The translations under genes and the position numbers were made by a program. Positions 8,932-17,303 of a stretch of DNA of 64,000 nt are shown here, piece after piece. Each line of letters begins with the position of its first letter. Position 1 is the first letter of the stretch. Source of the stretch: Psychrobacillus sp. BL-248-WT-3 (GTDB lineage Bacteria; Bacillota; Bacilli; Bacillales_A; Planococcaceae); contig NZ_JABAFC010000008.1 in NCBI RefSeq assembly GCF_012843435.1, positions 1 to 64,000 on the forward strand, in the 5' to 3' direction. The notes under the pieces were generated by a model. The model was not told the origin of the DNA and did not search any database. It saw only the letters and a list, made by a program, of their open reading frames with translations.

Positions 8932-10215
8932 TCAAGCAAATTGTGCTGTTTCAGTTGAACCTTTCATGGCAGTCGTAGAGGAAGTACCACCGGAAACGAC
9001 TTGAGAAACCTCATCAAAGTATCCAGTACCAACCTCACGCTGATGTTTGGTAGCAGTATACCCCTTTGATTCGTTTGCAAACTCTGCTTGCTGCAATTTG
9101 GAGTATGCAGCCATCCCTTTCGTTTTGTACTCATGAGCAAGCTCAAACATACTGTGGTTCAATGAATGGAATCCAGCAAGTGTAACGAATTGGAACTTGT
9201 AGCCCATCTTACCTAGCTCTACTTGGTACTTAGCAATCGTCTCTTCATCTAAGTTTGCCTTCCAGTTAAACGATGGAGAACAGTTGTATGCAAGCATTTT
9301 ATCTGGATATTGAGCATGAATTGCATCCGCAAATTGCTTTGCTTCCTCTAGGCTCGGGTGGGAGGTTTCGCACCATACTAGATCTGCATATGGAGCATAA
9401 GCCAATCCACGAGCGATTGCTTGTTCTATACCAGCCTTCGTACGATAGAAGCCTTCTGGAGTTCTTTCTCCTGTAATAAATTCATGGTCACGAGGGTCAA
9501 TATCGCTTGTCACCATATCTGCAGCGTCTGCATCTGTACGTGCGATTAAAACAGTAGGAACACCAGATACGTCAGCTGCTAATCGAGCTGCCACTAGGTT
9601 ACGGATAGCATTTTGTGTTGGAAGAAGTACTTTACCTCCAAGATGTCCGCACTTCTTTTCTGATGCCAGCTGGTCTTCTAAGTGAACGCCAGCTGCTCCT
9701 GCTTCAATCATTCCTTTTATTAGCTCAAATACGTTCAGTGGGCCACCAAAACCCGCTTCAGCATCTGCGACAATTGGTGCGAACCAGTCAAACTCATCCT
9801 CACGACCTTCAGCCTGGTCAATTTGGTCTGCTCGCTGAAGCGCTTGGTTTATACGCTTCACTACTGCTGGAACGCTGTTTGCCGGGTAAAGACTTTGGTC
9901 TGGATACATTTGACCGGAAAGGTTAGCATCAGCTGCTACCTGCCAGCCACTCAAGTAAATCGCTTGTAGTCCTGCTTTTACCTGCTGTACTGCCTGGTTT
10001 CCAGTTAAAGCTCCTAAAGCATTTATAAAATCTTCTTTATGAAGGGAATTCCATAGACGTTCTGCTCCCTTGCGCGCTAATGTATGCTCGATTTGTAGTG
10101 ATCCACGTAGCTTAATAACCTCTTCTGGAGTGTAAGGACGTTCTATTCCCTTCCAACGGTTATCCTCTTCCCATTGCTTTCTAAGCTCTTCTACTTGCTG
10201 TTGTCTTTTTGTCAT
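8932..10215 (-). CDS. aceA: Isocitrate lyase
   Basis: 427 residues. Cleaves isocitrate to glyoxylate and succinate, bypassing the two decarboxylations of the TCA cycle. The catalytic signature KKCGH is near residues 187-191. Other hallmarks are the metal-binding DAEAGFGG segment, [12 protein letters not shown] and the YNCSPSFNW motif. The start MTKRQQQ was chosen over a GTG four codons upstream because that GTG overlaps the ribosome site GAGAGG. It is the first gene of the aceA-aceB unit and is divergent from a LytTR-domain regulator 199 bp away. Confidence 0.96.
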   Translation of the reverse strand: MTKRQQQVEELRKQWEEDNRWKGIERPYTPEEVIKLRGSLQIEHTLARKGAERLWNSLHKEDFINALGALTGNQAVQQVKAGLQAIYLSGWQVAADANLSGQMYPDQSLYPANSVPAVVKRINQALQRADQIDQAEGREDEFDWFAPIVADAEAGFGGPLNVFELIKGMIEAGAAGVHLEDQLASEKKCGHLGGKVLLPTQNAIRNLVAARLAADVSGVPTVLIARTDADAADMVTSDIDPRDHEFITGERTPEGFYRTKAGIEQAIARGLAYAPYADLVWCETSHPSLEEAKQFADAIHAQYPDKMLAYNCSPSFNWKANLDEETIAKYQVELGKMGYKFQFVTLAGFHSLNHSMFELAHEYKTKGMAAYSKLQQAEFANESKGYTATKHQREVGTGYFDEVSQVVSGGTSSTTAMKGSTETAQFA

Positions 10216-10267
10216 TAATGAACACACCTCTCTACAATTTTTTGATAATTAAAAATATGTCTTTTTT

Positions 10268-10283
10268 ACTGTATCATAACAGT
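10268..10283. promoter_or_regulatory. Inverted repeat in aceA/lytTR intergenic region
   Basis: ACTGT-ATCATA-ACAGT, a 5-bp dyad. Its ATAACAG half also occurs in the dyad 30 bp to the right, which suggests paired operators. The binding protein is not known; the adjacent LytTR regulator is the obvious candidate. Confidence 0.5.
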
Positions 10284-10308
10284 GCCTTTTCTTGTAATCT
10301 AATATATA

Positions 10309-10327
10309 ACAGAATAGTTTATTCTGT
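10309..10327. promoter_or_regulatory. Palindrome in aceA/lytTR intergenic region
   Basis: ACAGAATA-GTT-TATTCTGT, a perfect 8-bp dyad with a 3-base centre. It shares ATAACAG with the dyad at 10268. It lies about 95 bp from both start codons and could control both divergent transcripts. Confidence 0.55.
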
Positions 10328-10414
10328 ATCGGTTTTTGGATAAGATACTTTTTTTCAAGGACGAAAAAGAAATAAGGCAGACGAATGGTAAAAAAAGAAC
10401 TTGGAGGTGTATGA

Positions 10415-11071
10415 ATGGAAATAACGAAAGACCAATTAAAGAGATATAGCAATCTTTTAGAAGAATGGATTCCTAAAGAGGCTTCCATTGCCATTGCCGT
10501 TAAAGACCAGTACATCTATTATTATGCCGGCGAGCATGACCTACAATTGCAGGAAGGACAGAAGGTACAGCCAGGAAGCATTGCTGATTTAGTTTTTAAA
10601 AATGGCTGTCGAACAGAAGCTGTATTAGACGATAATTTGTTTCAAATTCCTTACTACGGAGTAGGCTATCCTATCGAGATTAATGGCGAAAATGCTGTAT
10701 TAGTTGTTATACTCCCACCCAAGCATGCTGTTACAAAGCAATCCCTGGTTCGATTTCTTACAGGAAAAAAAGAAGAAGAGTGGAAGCCTGTACCTATTGA
10801 AAAAATAGAATACCTGGAAAGCTTGCAAAAAAAGATTTGGTTTTATGCAGAGGGTGAGGCTTATAAAACGACTATCCCTTTAAAGGAACTTCAAAGAAAA
10901 TTGCCTGATGATTTCATAAGAATACATCGTTCTTATATCGTTAATATCTCATTTATCGATCGAATCATTCGAGACTTTTCCTCCAATTTATTAGTTGTAT
11001 TGACCGATGATACGGAATTACCGATTAGCCAATCTTATATGGCTGAGGTGAGGGCTGTTTTAGGATTTTAA
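10415..11071 (+). CDS. LytTR-domain transcriptional regulator, divergent from aceA-aceB
   Basis: 218 residues with ribosome site GGAGGTGT. The C-terminal ~100 residues form a LytTR DNA-binding domain: IEYLESLQKKIWFY, then the signature FIRIHRSYIVNISFIDRI and a final ELPISQSY strand. The N-terminal ~120 residues contain no receiver domain and look like a small sensory or ligand domain (AIAVKDQYIYYYAGEHDL). Such stand-alone LytTR proteins respond to metabolites or partners. The head-to-head arrangement with isocitrate lyase suggests local control of the glyoxylate shunt, an inference from position only. Confidence 0.85.
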   Translation: MEITKDQLKRYSNLLEEWIPKEASIAIAVKDQYIYYYAGEHDLQLQEGQKVQPGSIADLVFKNGCRTEAVLDDNLFQIPYYGVGYPIEINGENAVLVVILPPKHAVTKQSLVRFLTGKKEEEWKPVPIEKIEYLESLQKKIWFYAEGEAYKTTIPLKELQRKLPDDFIRIHRSYIVNISFIDRIIRDFSSNLLVVLTDDTELPISQSYMAEVRAVLGF

Positions 11072-11110
11072 AAGAAGAGGTCATAAGCCTCTATCAATAG
11101 ACATAAATAA

Positions 11111-11137
11111 AAGAGCTACCATTTTAGGGAAGCTCTT
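11111..11137 (+). terminator. Terminator after the LytTR gene
   Basis: AAGAGCT/AGCTCTT stem followed by a T run, 39 bases after the stop codon. Confidence 0.75.
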
Positions 11138-11215
11138 TTTAGGTTGCCAAATACCATTTGTTTTCTACAAACAACTTCTTTATTATAAAAATAAGTAAAC
11201 TGTCGGAGGATAATC

Positions 11216-11572
11216 ATGGAAATTCTAAATACGTATATAGCAGCCACGAACACGCATGACTTTGAACAGGTCCGTAAAGTATTGCACAACAATGCCGTTT
11301 ACTTTTTCTCCGATCAAACCTGTACTACTCATCAAGAGATACAGAATTACTTTGAAAACGCTTGGACGGTTGTAAAAGATGAAAACTATGAGGCTCGGAA
11401 TGTCCATTGGCTCCATCAAGATGAAGACTCAGCGACATGTATCTATACCTATTTTTATGAAGGGTACGTGAATGGTGAGTATGTGAGTGGAGAAGGCAGA
11501 GCTACAAATGTATTCGTAAAGAATGAAGGAGATTGGAAACTCATTCATGAGCATTTAAGTGACAAATTATAA
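11216..11572 (+). CDS. NTF2-like/SnoaL-like protein
   Basis: 118 residues, ribosome site GGAGG 6 bases before ATG. The opening helix (LNTYIAATNTHDFEQVRKVLHNNAVYFF) followed by alternating strands ending in GDWKLIHEHLSDKL is the typical NTF2-like cone fold of DUF4440/SnoaL-type proteins. These may be small enzymes or ligand-binding proteins, and no catalytic set can be assigned. It is followed 22 bases later by a small membrane ORF that may share the transcript. Confidence 0.75.
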   Translation: MEILNTYIAATNTHDFEQVRKVLHNNAVYFFSDQTCTTHQEIQNYFENAWTVVKDENYEARNVHWLHQDEDSATCIYTYFYEGYVNGEYVSGEGRATNVFVKNEGDWKLIHEHLSDKL

Positions 11573-11594
11573 TAAGAAAGGAGAAATTTGATTG

Positions 11595-11762
11595 ATGAAC
11601 ACGTTTATTGCAATTATCCCTTTAATTCTTTTCTTTGCATTCTGGTGTTTTGTTATTTGGTTTATCATTACATTAATACTTTCGAATAAAGAGCGTAATG
11701 AATTATTAAGAGAGATTTCTAGAAAGCTCGATAACCTCCCCCATTCTAACAAGGCAGAATAA
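11595..11762 (+). CDS. Small single-pass membrane protein
   Basis: 55 residues. A hydrophobic segment covers about residues 3-28, followed by a charged helical tail (NKERNELLREISRKLDNL). AAAGGAG lies 11 bases before the ATG. It has the same design as the 59-residue ORF at 36534: membrane helix plus short coiled-coil-like tail ending in a KLD motif. I recognise no named family. Confidence 0.68.
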   Translation: MNTFIAIIPLILFFAFWCFVIWFIITLILSNKERNELLREISRKLDNLPHSNKAE

Positions 11763-11767
11763 AAAAG

Positions 11768-11789
11768 AGAGGGTAATTAATCCCTCTCT
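11768..11789 (-). terminator. Terminator of the sigma/anti-sigma operon
   Basis: GAGAGGG/CCCTCTC stem with a 7-base loop and, on the minus strand, a following T run. It comes directly after the second in-frame stop of the anti-sigma gene, not after the first one, which suggests the original gene ended here. Confidence 0.75.
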
Positions 11790-11899
11790 CCAGGCTTTGG
11801 TAATGGTAGTGTATTTTCTTCCACATGGCTTTCTGAGCCTTCCATTGCATCTGTATCATATACATGTAATTGATATGTGAAAGTATCATCGTTGTTCAC
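11777..11899 (-). pseudogene. In-frame C-terminal remnant of the anti-sigma gene
   Basis: Same reading frame as the upstream gene, with 40 sense codons after the TAG and a terminal TAA. The sequence TFTYQLHVYDTDAMEGS reads as the natural continuation of the DUF4652-like domain. It could alternatively be read through or started at the GTG immediately after TAG. Confidence 0.55.
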
Positions 11900-13135
11900 C
11901 TATATAGACATAACTTCTTCTTTGTTAGTTAAATCTGTAATAATTGGCTTCATTTCATTCCTCTCTATGTCTAACACATACAGCTTGCCACCAGCAGTTA
12001 CCATCCCGTAGGCATAGCCGATTATAACAAATAGTCGACTTTCATCAATCCAAGCCACTTCTTTCGGTGTGTATTGCCTGTAAGGTTCTTCCTCTAGTAA
12101 TTTAAAGATAAATGAATCCTTTGCATTCATGTTTTCGATAACTAAAGTACCGATGCCCTCTTCTCCAGCCTGTTCTCCACGTCCTTCTATTGTGGCACGA
12201 TATGTACCATTGGGTGAAGGAATCCATGGAGAATGGAAACTTGGTTTGTAATTGGATACTTTAGTTTTCTCAAATGTTTCGGGAGTTACTTTATCTCTAA
12301 CATCTTTAGACTCTGTTGCATACGTATATTCTTTTATTTCCTCTGTTACTCCAATAATATAATCGCCTTTTTCTTCATCCCAGTATTCAGATACCCCTTT
12401 TATATATCCATATCCAGGAGCATAATAGCTTCTAGCTCGATACGCATCCGCACTTGTCTCTACAACCATCACATTGTTCAAGGTACCTAAAGGAGTTGCA
12501 ATCTCTTCTTCTAAGGAAACAATAACCCCTTCACCAAGGGTACCTCCATACCCATATGGATCTCCCACTTCAAATGGAGCTTCTAGTATCAGCTCTATGG
12601 TAGGCAAGGACTCTAACTCTTTGAATGTCATATTCGTTGGCGAGACGCCCTCCAGCATTTCTCTGTAAACGAGCACTACCTTATTGTCCTTAATCCGATA
12701 AATGTTTTCGAACGCTGCCCCTGTATTACTCACTATTTGCTGAACATAATCTACGTTGAGCCAAGTTGTTTCAATAGTAGAACCGCTATCCTCATAACCA
12801 CCATCAAAAGTAGACTTGCTATTGGCCGGAAAATATTCTTTTAATAGCAATGTAAGATCTTCTTCATGATTTGGTTCTTCCAAGGGAGGGACTACAGTGG
12901 TTGGCGGTTCCTCTGCAGGTTGGAACGGCTTTTCTTGGAGAAGGTTTGGGACTAGTAGGAAGCAAGCAACAGCTATCAAACCTATAAAAGCTACTATAGC
13001 TGTATAGCTAGCCAAACGCTCCGACTTTCTTTTTATGTGGGTCCCTTTTTTCTTTTGAATCTGCTCCTTCACTCTATCACCACGTTCGGAGGTGTTCCCT
13101 ATTTTCAACAGCAGCTGTTGTTTAATATCATTCAT
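11900..13135 (-). CDS. Membrane anti-sigma factor-like protein, C-terminus cut by an in-frame TAG
   Basis: 411 residues. A basic cytoplasmic N-terminus is followed by a membrane segment near residues 46-66 and a large extracytoplasmic region. The C-terminal ~110 residues (WIPSPNGTYRATIEGRGEQ ... VAWIDESRLFVIIGYAYG ... GGKLYVLDI) resemble DUF4652-type beta-propeller-like domains. The start overlaps the sigma gene stop by 8 bases, so the partner is clear. After the TAG at 11900 the same frame continues for 41 coding-like codons (VNNDDTFTYQLHVYDTD...) to a TAA at 11777, just before a terminator. The gene may thus be truncated by a nonsense change. Confidence 0.8.
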   Translation of the reverse strand: MNDIKQQLLLKIGNTSERGDRVKEQIQKKKGTHIKRKSERLASYTAIVAFIGLIAVACFLLVPNLLQEKPFQPAEEPPTTVVPPLEEPNHEEDLTLLLKEYFPANSKSTFDGGYEDSGSTIETTWLNVDYVQQIVSNTGAAFENIYRIKDNKVVLVYREMLEGVSPTNMTFKELESLPTIELILEAPFEVGDPYGYGGTLGEGVIVSLEEEIATPLGTLNNVMVVETSADAYRARSYYAPGYGYIKGVSEYWDEEKGDYIIGVTEEIKEYTYATESKDVRDKVTPETFEKTKVSNYKPSFHSPWIPSPNGTYRATIEGRGEQAGEEGIGTLVIENMNAKDSFIFKLLEEEPYRQYTPKEVAWIDESRLFVIIGYAYGMVTAGGKLYVLDIERNEMKPIITDLTNKEEVMSI

Positions 13136-13652
13136 TTACAAGCACCTCCCATTCCCCATCCTTTAGTTTTTCCTTCAATAGTGACCTAGCTTTTCTGAGC
13201 CTTGTCTTTACGGTACTATCTGAAATGATTAACAGCTGAGAAACCTCCAGGACTGATAACTCTTCAAAATAATAGTGTATGATCACTTCACGATATTTCA
13301 ATGGGAGCTCTAGCACTGCTTCTGCCAGTTCTAATTTTTCATCACTTTCTATCATGACATTTCGAGACCTTTTAGTTGGTGATTTAAATGAATTAGTTAA
13401 TGTATGAGTTCGATATCGCCAGCTCTTCAAATAATCCTTACATCTGTTAATGGTTATTCGTGCAAGGTATGTCTTCAAAGATGCTCGTTCTTCAAACTGC
13501 TCGAATTTCTGATAGAAGGTCAAAAAAACCTCTTGAACAATGTCCTCTGCTGCAGGCCACTCCTTTACATATAAGTAAGCAAGCTTAAGCAGATAATCCA
13601 TATTCTCCTGCATTACCTGCTGAAACCTCTGTTCTTCTAAATAACTGTCCAA
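13128..13652 (-). CDS. ECF-type RNA polymerase sigma factor
   Basis: 174 residues from a TTG start preceded by AAGGGGG. Region 2 (LLKLAYLYVKEWPAAEDIVQEVFL ... FEQFEERASLKTYLARITINRCKDYLKSWR) and region 4 (LELPLKYREVIIHYYFEELSVLEVSQLL ... STVKTRLRKARSLLKEKL) are both complete, and there is no region 3. This is the extracytoplasmic function group. It directs polymerase to a stress regulon once released from the membrane anti-sigma protein encoded just downstream with an overlapping start. The target promoters and signal are unknown. Confidence 0.95.
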   Translation of the reverse strand: MDSYLEEQRFQQVMQENMDYLLKLAYLYVKEWPAAEDIVQEVFLTFYQKFEQFEERASLKTYLARITINRCKDYLKSWRYRTHTLTNSFKSPTKRSRNVMIESDEKLELAEAVLELPLKYREVIIHYYFEELSVLEVSQLLIISDSTVKTRLRKARSLLKEKLKDGEWEVLVNE

Positions 13653-13763
13653 ATTCTATCCCCCTTCCTATTCCTTTTAATAATAGACGAGGCACCTGTA
13701 CTGCACGTTTTAAAAACAGACATATTAATAAAAGCTGCTTCGACTCTTGCTCGAAACAGCGTG

Positions 13764-14213
13764 TTAATTTAAAAACAGTATTTCCTTTGTATATGGGTTA
13801 AAGATTACAACAATTTCATTGGAATCCTGAATAACATTCATACGATAATTCTCTTTACCTGTCTCCGCTTGAGGTATAGTAGTTAGAAAACTATCTTGGA
13901 CCTCTACGTCATACTCCCTCGCTACTATTTGCTTTGCTTCTTCATACGTATAATTAGGCTTAACTATTTCATACATCAAAGTAATACAAACAATACCTAA
14001 TAAGCACAATCCTGTCGTTTTAAAGAATTTTTCTCTTTCATCCATCCAAATAATATAAATTTGAACATACGATAATAAAATTAACGGAATGTAAATGGAT
14101 AAAAAGTGTAGAGTTGGATCAATCCTTAAATATTTGCTGGAATCATAAAAGAAGTAAAGAAAGAAAGCAATGGACGCTATAAAATAAATAATAGACACAA
14201 TTATTTCCTTCAT
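13764..14213 (-). CDS. Small multi-pass membrane protein with PepSY-like tail
   Basis: 149 residues. Three hydrophobic segments (about residues 5-22, 36-57, 66-85) are followed by an extracytoplasmic tail whose opening (YTYEEAKQIVAREYDVEVQDS) resembles PepSY/YpeB-type domains. Family membership is not certain. It lies upstream of the ECF sigma gene on the same strand but with about 110 bp between, including an inverted repeat, so it may be separate. Confidence 0.65.
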   Translation of the reverse strand: MKEIIVSIIYFIASIAFFLYFFYDSSKYLRIDPTLHFLSIYIPLILLSYVQIYIIWMDEREKFFKTTGLCLLGIVCITLMYEIVKPNYTYEEAKQIVAREYDVEVQDSFLTTIPQAETGKENYRMNVIQDSNEIVVIFNPYTKEILFLN

Positions 14214-14379
14214 CTTTTCAACTCCACTTACAGACTTCTCTTCTTACTTATTATTCAACAAGCCGTCCTCTTTTACCTTTTCCCCATACACTTTGAAGTC
14301 CTAAGGTTAGAATGTACAAATTATCTTCCACACAAAAATGCAGTCCCTAATTGATTTCGAAAGGATGCTCTACTGCTGG

Positions 14380-14866
14380 ATTGTAGTAAAATACCGGTTG
14401 ATTGTCGTAAAATAGAGCTCCATTGTAGTAAACGAGCACAGGATTGTCGCAATCTTTGTTCAGGAAACCAATCTGGTTAGTGATTGTAGTAAAATACAGG
14501 CTGATTGTCGTAAAGTAGAGCTCCATTGTAGTAAACGAGCGCAGGATTGTCGCAATCTTTTTTCAGAAAGCCGATTTGGTTACTGATTGTAGTAAAATAC
14601 CGGCTGATTGTCGTAAAGCAGAGCTCCATTGTAGTAAACGAGCACAGGATTGTCGTAATCTTTTTTCGGAAAGCCAATTTGGTTAGGGATTGTAGTAAAA
14701 TACAGGCTGATTGTCGTAAAGTAGAGCTCCATTGTAGTAAACGAGCACAGGATTGTCGTAATCTTTGTTCAGGAAACCAATCTGGTTAGGGATTGTAGTA
14801 AAATACCGGCTGATTGTCGTAAAGCAGAGTCCCATTGTAGTAAACGACCGCAGGAATGTCGCAATC
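14380..14866 (+). repeat. 103-bp higher-order tandem array of 21-bp monomers
   Basis: ATTGTMGTAAA cores recur with offsets 21, 21, 21 and 40 bp, giving a 103-bp unit that starts at 14380, 14483, 14586, 14689 and 14792 (the last one partial). The fourth monomer is the variant ATTGTCGCAATC followed by a 19-base extension with a small dyad (AACCA-ATC-TGGTT or close). Units differ at scattered positions. Short ORFs on either strand here are repeat by-products. The same unit lies inverted at 82-216. Confidence 0.93.
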
Positions 14867-14939
14867 AATGAGACTTTATTTGAAGATGGCTGCTTCCAGT
14901 CATGAATTGTGTGGAAATTGTGTGTGACACAGGGACAGT

Positions 14940-15806
14940 CTAGCGTCTGCTACCCAAAGTTAAAATGACGATACTCCCAAGCAACAAACCAATTCCTATC
15001 CACGATGTAAACCCTAAAATTTCTCCTACTACCACTACACCAAGCAGTGCAGCTGTAGTTGGCTCTGCTAGCGATAGTGTCAATGCAGAGGATGCTGGTA
15101 TCTTCCGAAGACCCCACCCATACAAAACATATGCCACACTCGTTGTAGCCAAGCCTAAATAGACGATGATTCCCACGTTACCTGGATCAGCTAGCCAGCT
15201 TATGTCATAGATAAAGAAAAATGGCGTTAACAGCAACGCACTTAGTGAGAATGTCACTGCCACTACAGGGATGGCTTCTTCTTTTTGTAAAAGGGACTTG
15301 CTCGTAAGCGTATAAAAAGCAAATATAAGCCCGGCAACTAGTGAATATAAAATACCTACTGGATCGATTGTTACTTCACCCTTCGTCAAAAATAAAAACA
15401 GACAGCCGACAATTGCTAGCCCAGTAGAGAGCCCCCACACTTTTGTAGGTTTCATTTTTAAGAAAATCCATTCAACCACGCCAGAAAAAACAGGCGCGCT
15501 TCCGATAGCAACTACACTGGCAATGGCAACACCGGTTAATCGAACGGATGAAAAAAACAAAAGCTGAAACAAGGATATGCAAATAGCAGCATATAATGTC
15601 TGTTTCCAAGGCCAAGTATGAAGCTTTATTTTTTTTAGTAAAATCATAATGATTAATAGGGGAATGCCTCCGGTTGCCGATCGTCCAGCGCTAATAATAA
15701 AGGGATGGGCATTATCTGGTAAAAATGTTTGGGCCGTTCCTGTCGTTCCCCAAAGCATTGCTCCCAGTAATACGAATATGTATGGTATAACAGCCACTCT
15801 TTTCAT
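14940..15806 (-). CDS. EamA/DMT-family transporter
   Basis: 288 residues, almost entirely hydrophobic, with ten predicted membrane segments arranged as two EamA repeats (first repeat beginning GAMLWGTTGTAQTFLP, second beginning GILYSLVAGLIFAFYTLTSK). Members of this drug/metabolite transporter superfamily usually export amino acids or other metabolites; the substrate cannot be read here. LSLAEPTTAALLGVVVVGE is the typical second-repeat signature. It appears monocistronic and lies between the 103-bp array and a divergent small HTH gene. Confidence 0.9.
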   Translation of the reverse strand: MKRVAVIPYIFVLLGAMLWGTTGTAQTFLPDNAHPFIISAGRSATGGIPLLIIMILLKKIKLHTWPWKQTLYAAICISLFQLLFFSSVRLTGVAIASVVAIGSAPVFSGVVEWIFLKMKPTKVWGLSTGLAIVGCLFLFLTKGEVTIDPVGILYSLVAGLIFAFYTLTSKSLLQKEEAIPVVAVTFSLSALLLTPFFFIYDISWLADPGNVGIIVYLGLATTSVAYVLYGWGLRKIPASSALTLSLAEPTTAALLGVVVVGEILGFTSWIGIGLLLGSIVILTLGSRR

Positions 15807-15896
15807 CCTTTCTACTACAACTATTTTCTATGTGAGGACATTGAGTTACCTCCTTGTCTCCATTATACTAATAAATACGTAGGAGGGATTTGTACC

Positions 15897-16127
15897 ATGT
15901 ACATGACAGTAGAAGAAACAGCTGACTTCTTGTCGATGCCACTTGAACAAGTCAAAAGGTATATCGCCGATAAAAAGATACGTGCTGTCTTTGACGGAGA
16001 GCAATATGTTGTCAATAGTGCACAGTTCGAAACCCATTTAGAGCAAGTGGAAGAATTAAAACGTCAAATTGATGAGTGGCGCAATACTCCAATTCCAGAG
16101 GACATTGATGTAAAGGACGAGGACTAG
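15897..16127 (+). CDS. Small helix-turn-helix (excisionase-type) DNA-binding protein
   Basis: 76 residues starting MYMTVEETADFLSMPLEQVKRYIADKK, the MerR/excisionase-like HTH_17 pattern (TVEEaAdfL, then a recognition helix and a short wing). A helical tail follows. GGAGGG precedes the ATG by 9 bases; an ATG two codons later is equally possible. No phage or integrase genes lie nearby, so it is probably a house protein rather than an excisionase. Confidence 0.8.
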   Translation: MYMTVEETADFLSMPLEQVKRYIADKKIRAVFDGEQYVVNSAQFETHLEQVEELKRQIDEWRNTPIPEDIDVKDED

Positions 16128-16152
16128 CCATTCCAATTTATGCATATCAAAC

Positions 16153-16188
16153 AAAAAGGACTTTTTCCGAAGGGAAATTGTCCTTTTT
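16153..16188. terminator. Terminator between convergent HTH gene and hom
   Basis: AAAAAGGAC/GTCCTTTTT stem with a long loop; A and T runs on both sides allow function in either direction. Confidence 0.75.
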
Positions 16189-16192
16189 GATT

Positions 16193-17179
16193 TTATATTG
16201 TAATAAAAAAGCCTGCTCTCTTACCGATAATCTCTGCGTAGTCCTCAACCATCACACTAGCAGTAGGATACATCCCCGCTCCAGGACCTACTAGTGTAAG
16301 TGTCCCAATATAGTTTGTATCAAGAGAAACAGCATTATTTACTCCTTCTATTGCATACAACGGATGATCTGCTCCTACCAGCTGAGGCCCTACTGATGCA
16401 TATAACTCTCCATTTTCATCCTGTTCAATTTCTGCTACATGACGATAACGAAGACCTTTGTCCTTAGCTTCACGTACATCCTCTAATGTAATTTCATCGA
16501 TTCCTACTACACGTACATCGTCCCAATCTGGCTGTTTTCCAAATGCCAATGCGCTTAAGATCATTAGCTTGCGAAATGCATCCTGACCAGATATATCGTT
16601 GTAAGGATCAGCCTCTGCATATCCAAGCAGCTGTGCTTCTTTTAAGGCACTCTCAAATGGCGAATCCTCTATACGCATTTGCGTCAAAATATAGTTGGAT
16701 GTTCCATTCAATATTCCTTGAATTTTCTTCACAGAGTTTACTTGAAGCAGGTTTTTTAGAGTCTTGATAATTGGCACCCCACCAGCTGTAGTAGCCTCAT
16801 AGCCTACAAATACACCTCGTGATTTTGCGCGCTCCTGTAAGGGAATACTATATTTAGAGAACATGACTTTATTTGCAGTAATCACGTGACAGCCTTTGTC
16901 AATCGCTCTGCATAAATAGCTATATGCGGGCTCTTCGTTGACAATTGCCTCAAAAACTACCTGGAGTCCAGGAATATTCTCAATATCCTCAAAGTCGTCT
17001 GTTACCAAAACTCCTGGAGTTTCAGGTCTTTCTTTTGCTAAATTATTTATCAGGATTGCACAAATCTCAATATCCAACCCTAATGATTTTTTTAAGTCTT
17101 CTCTTTTTTCATTTACGATGTGATAAATCCCTTGGCCGACTGTTCCAAACCCTAAAATCGCTGCTTTTATTTTTGCCAT
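16193..17179 (-). CDS. hom: Homoserine dehydrogenase (short form without ACT domain)
   Basis: 328 residues. Reduces aspartate semialdehyde to homoserine with NAD(P)H. The N-terminal nucleotide-binding GFGTVGQGIY, the central TANKVMFSKY and the signature GILNGTSNYIL followed by AEADPYNDISGQDAFRK are present. It ends at about 328 residues, so the roughly 100-residue ACT regulatory domain of standard Bacillus Hom is missing. It lies 124 bp after metY on the same strand, a pairing known from SAM-riboswitch methionine operons. That suggests a pathway-dedicated enzyme freed from threonine feedback. Confidence 0.93.
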   Translation of the reverse strand: MAKIKAAILGFGTVGQGIYHIVNEKREDLKKSLGLDIEICAILINNLAKERPETPGVLVTDDFEDIENIPGLQVVFEAIVNEEPAYSYLCRAIDKGCHVITANKVMFSKYSIPLQERAKSRGVFVGYEATTAGGVPIIKTLKNLLQVNSVKKIQGILNGTSNYILTQMRIEDSPFESALKEAQLLGYAEADPYNDISGQDAFRKLMILSALAFGKQPDWDDVRVVGIDEITLEDVREAKDKGLRYRHVAEIEQDENGELYASVGPQLVGADHPLYAIEGVNNAVSLDTNYIGTLTLVGPGAGMYPTASVMVEDYAEIIGKRAGFFITI

Positions 17180-17303
17180 GCTGTCTCCTCCAAAATGAAT
17201 CTGTACAATTGAATATAAATAATCGCACTTGTGTAATATTTCAATAAATTTATTGACTATTTTACATATTGTAGACTATTTTTATTCATTATACAATAGG
17301 ATT

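Noticed and set aside
10249-10515. 88-codon minus-strand ORF upstream of aceA
   Set aside because: Half of it is antisense to the LytTR gene; no ribosome site.
14380-14866. CRISPR array
   Set aside because: The repeat core is only 11 bp, the intervening bases are themselves repeated every 103 bp, and there are no cas genes.
14477-14868. Minus-strand and plus-strand ORFs in the 103-bp array
   Set aside because: Several frames are open in both directions with near-identical peptides, as expected of a tandem repeat. No ribosome sites and no domain.
15897-16127. Phage excisionase
   Set aside because: The HTH type is shared by many host proteins, and no integrase, att site or phage genes are present.
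17180-17303. Separate promoter for hom
   Set aside because: A TATAAT occurs in the gap but I find no convincing -35 at 16-18 bases, so co-transcription with metY is the simpler reading.
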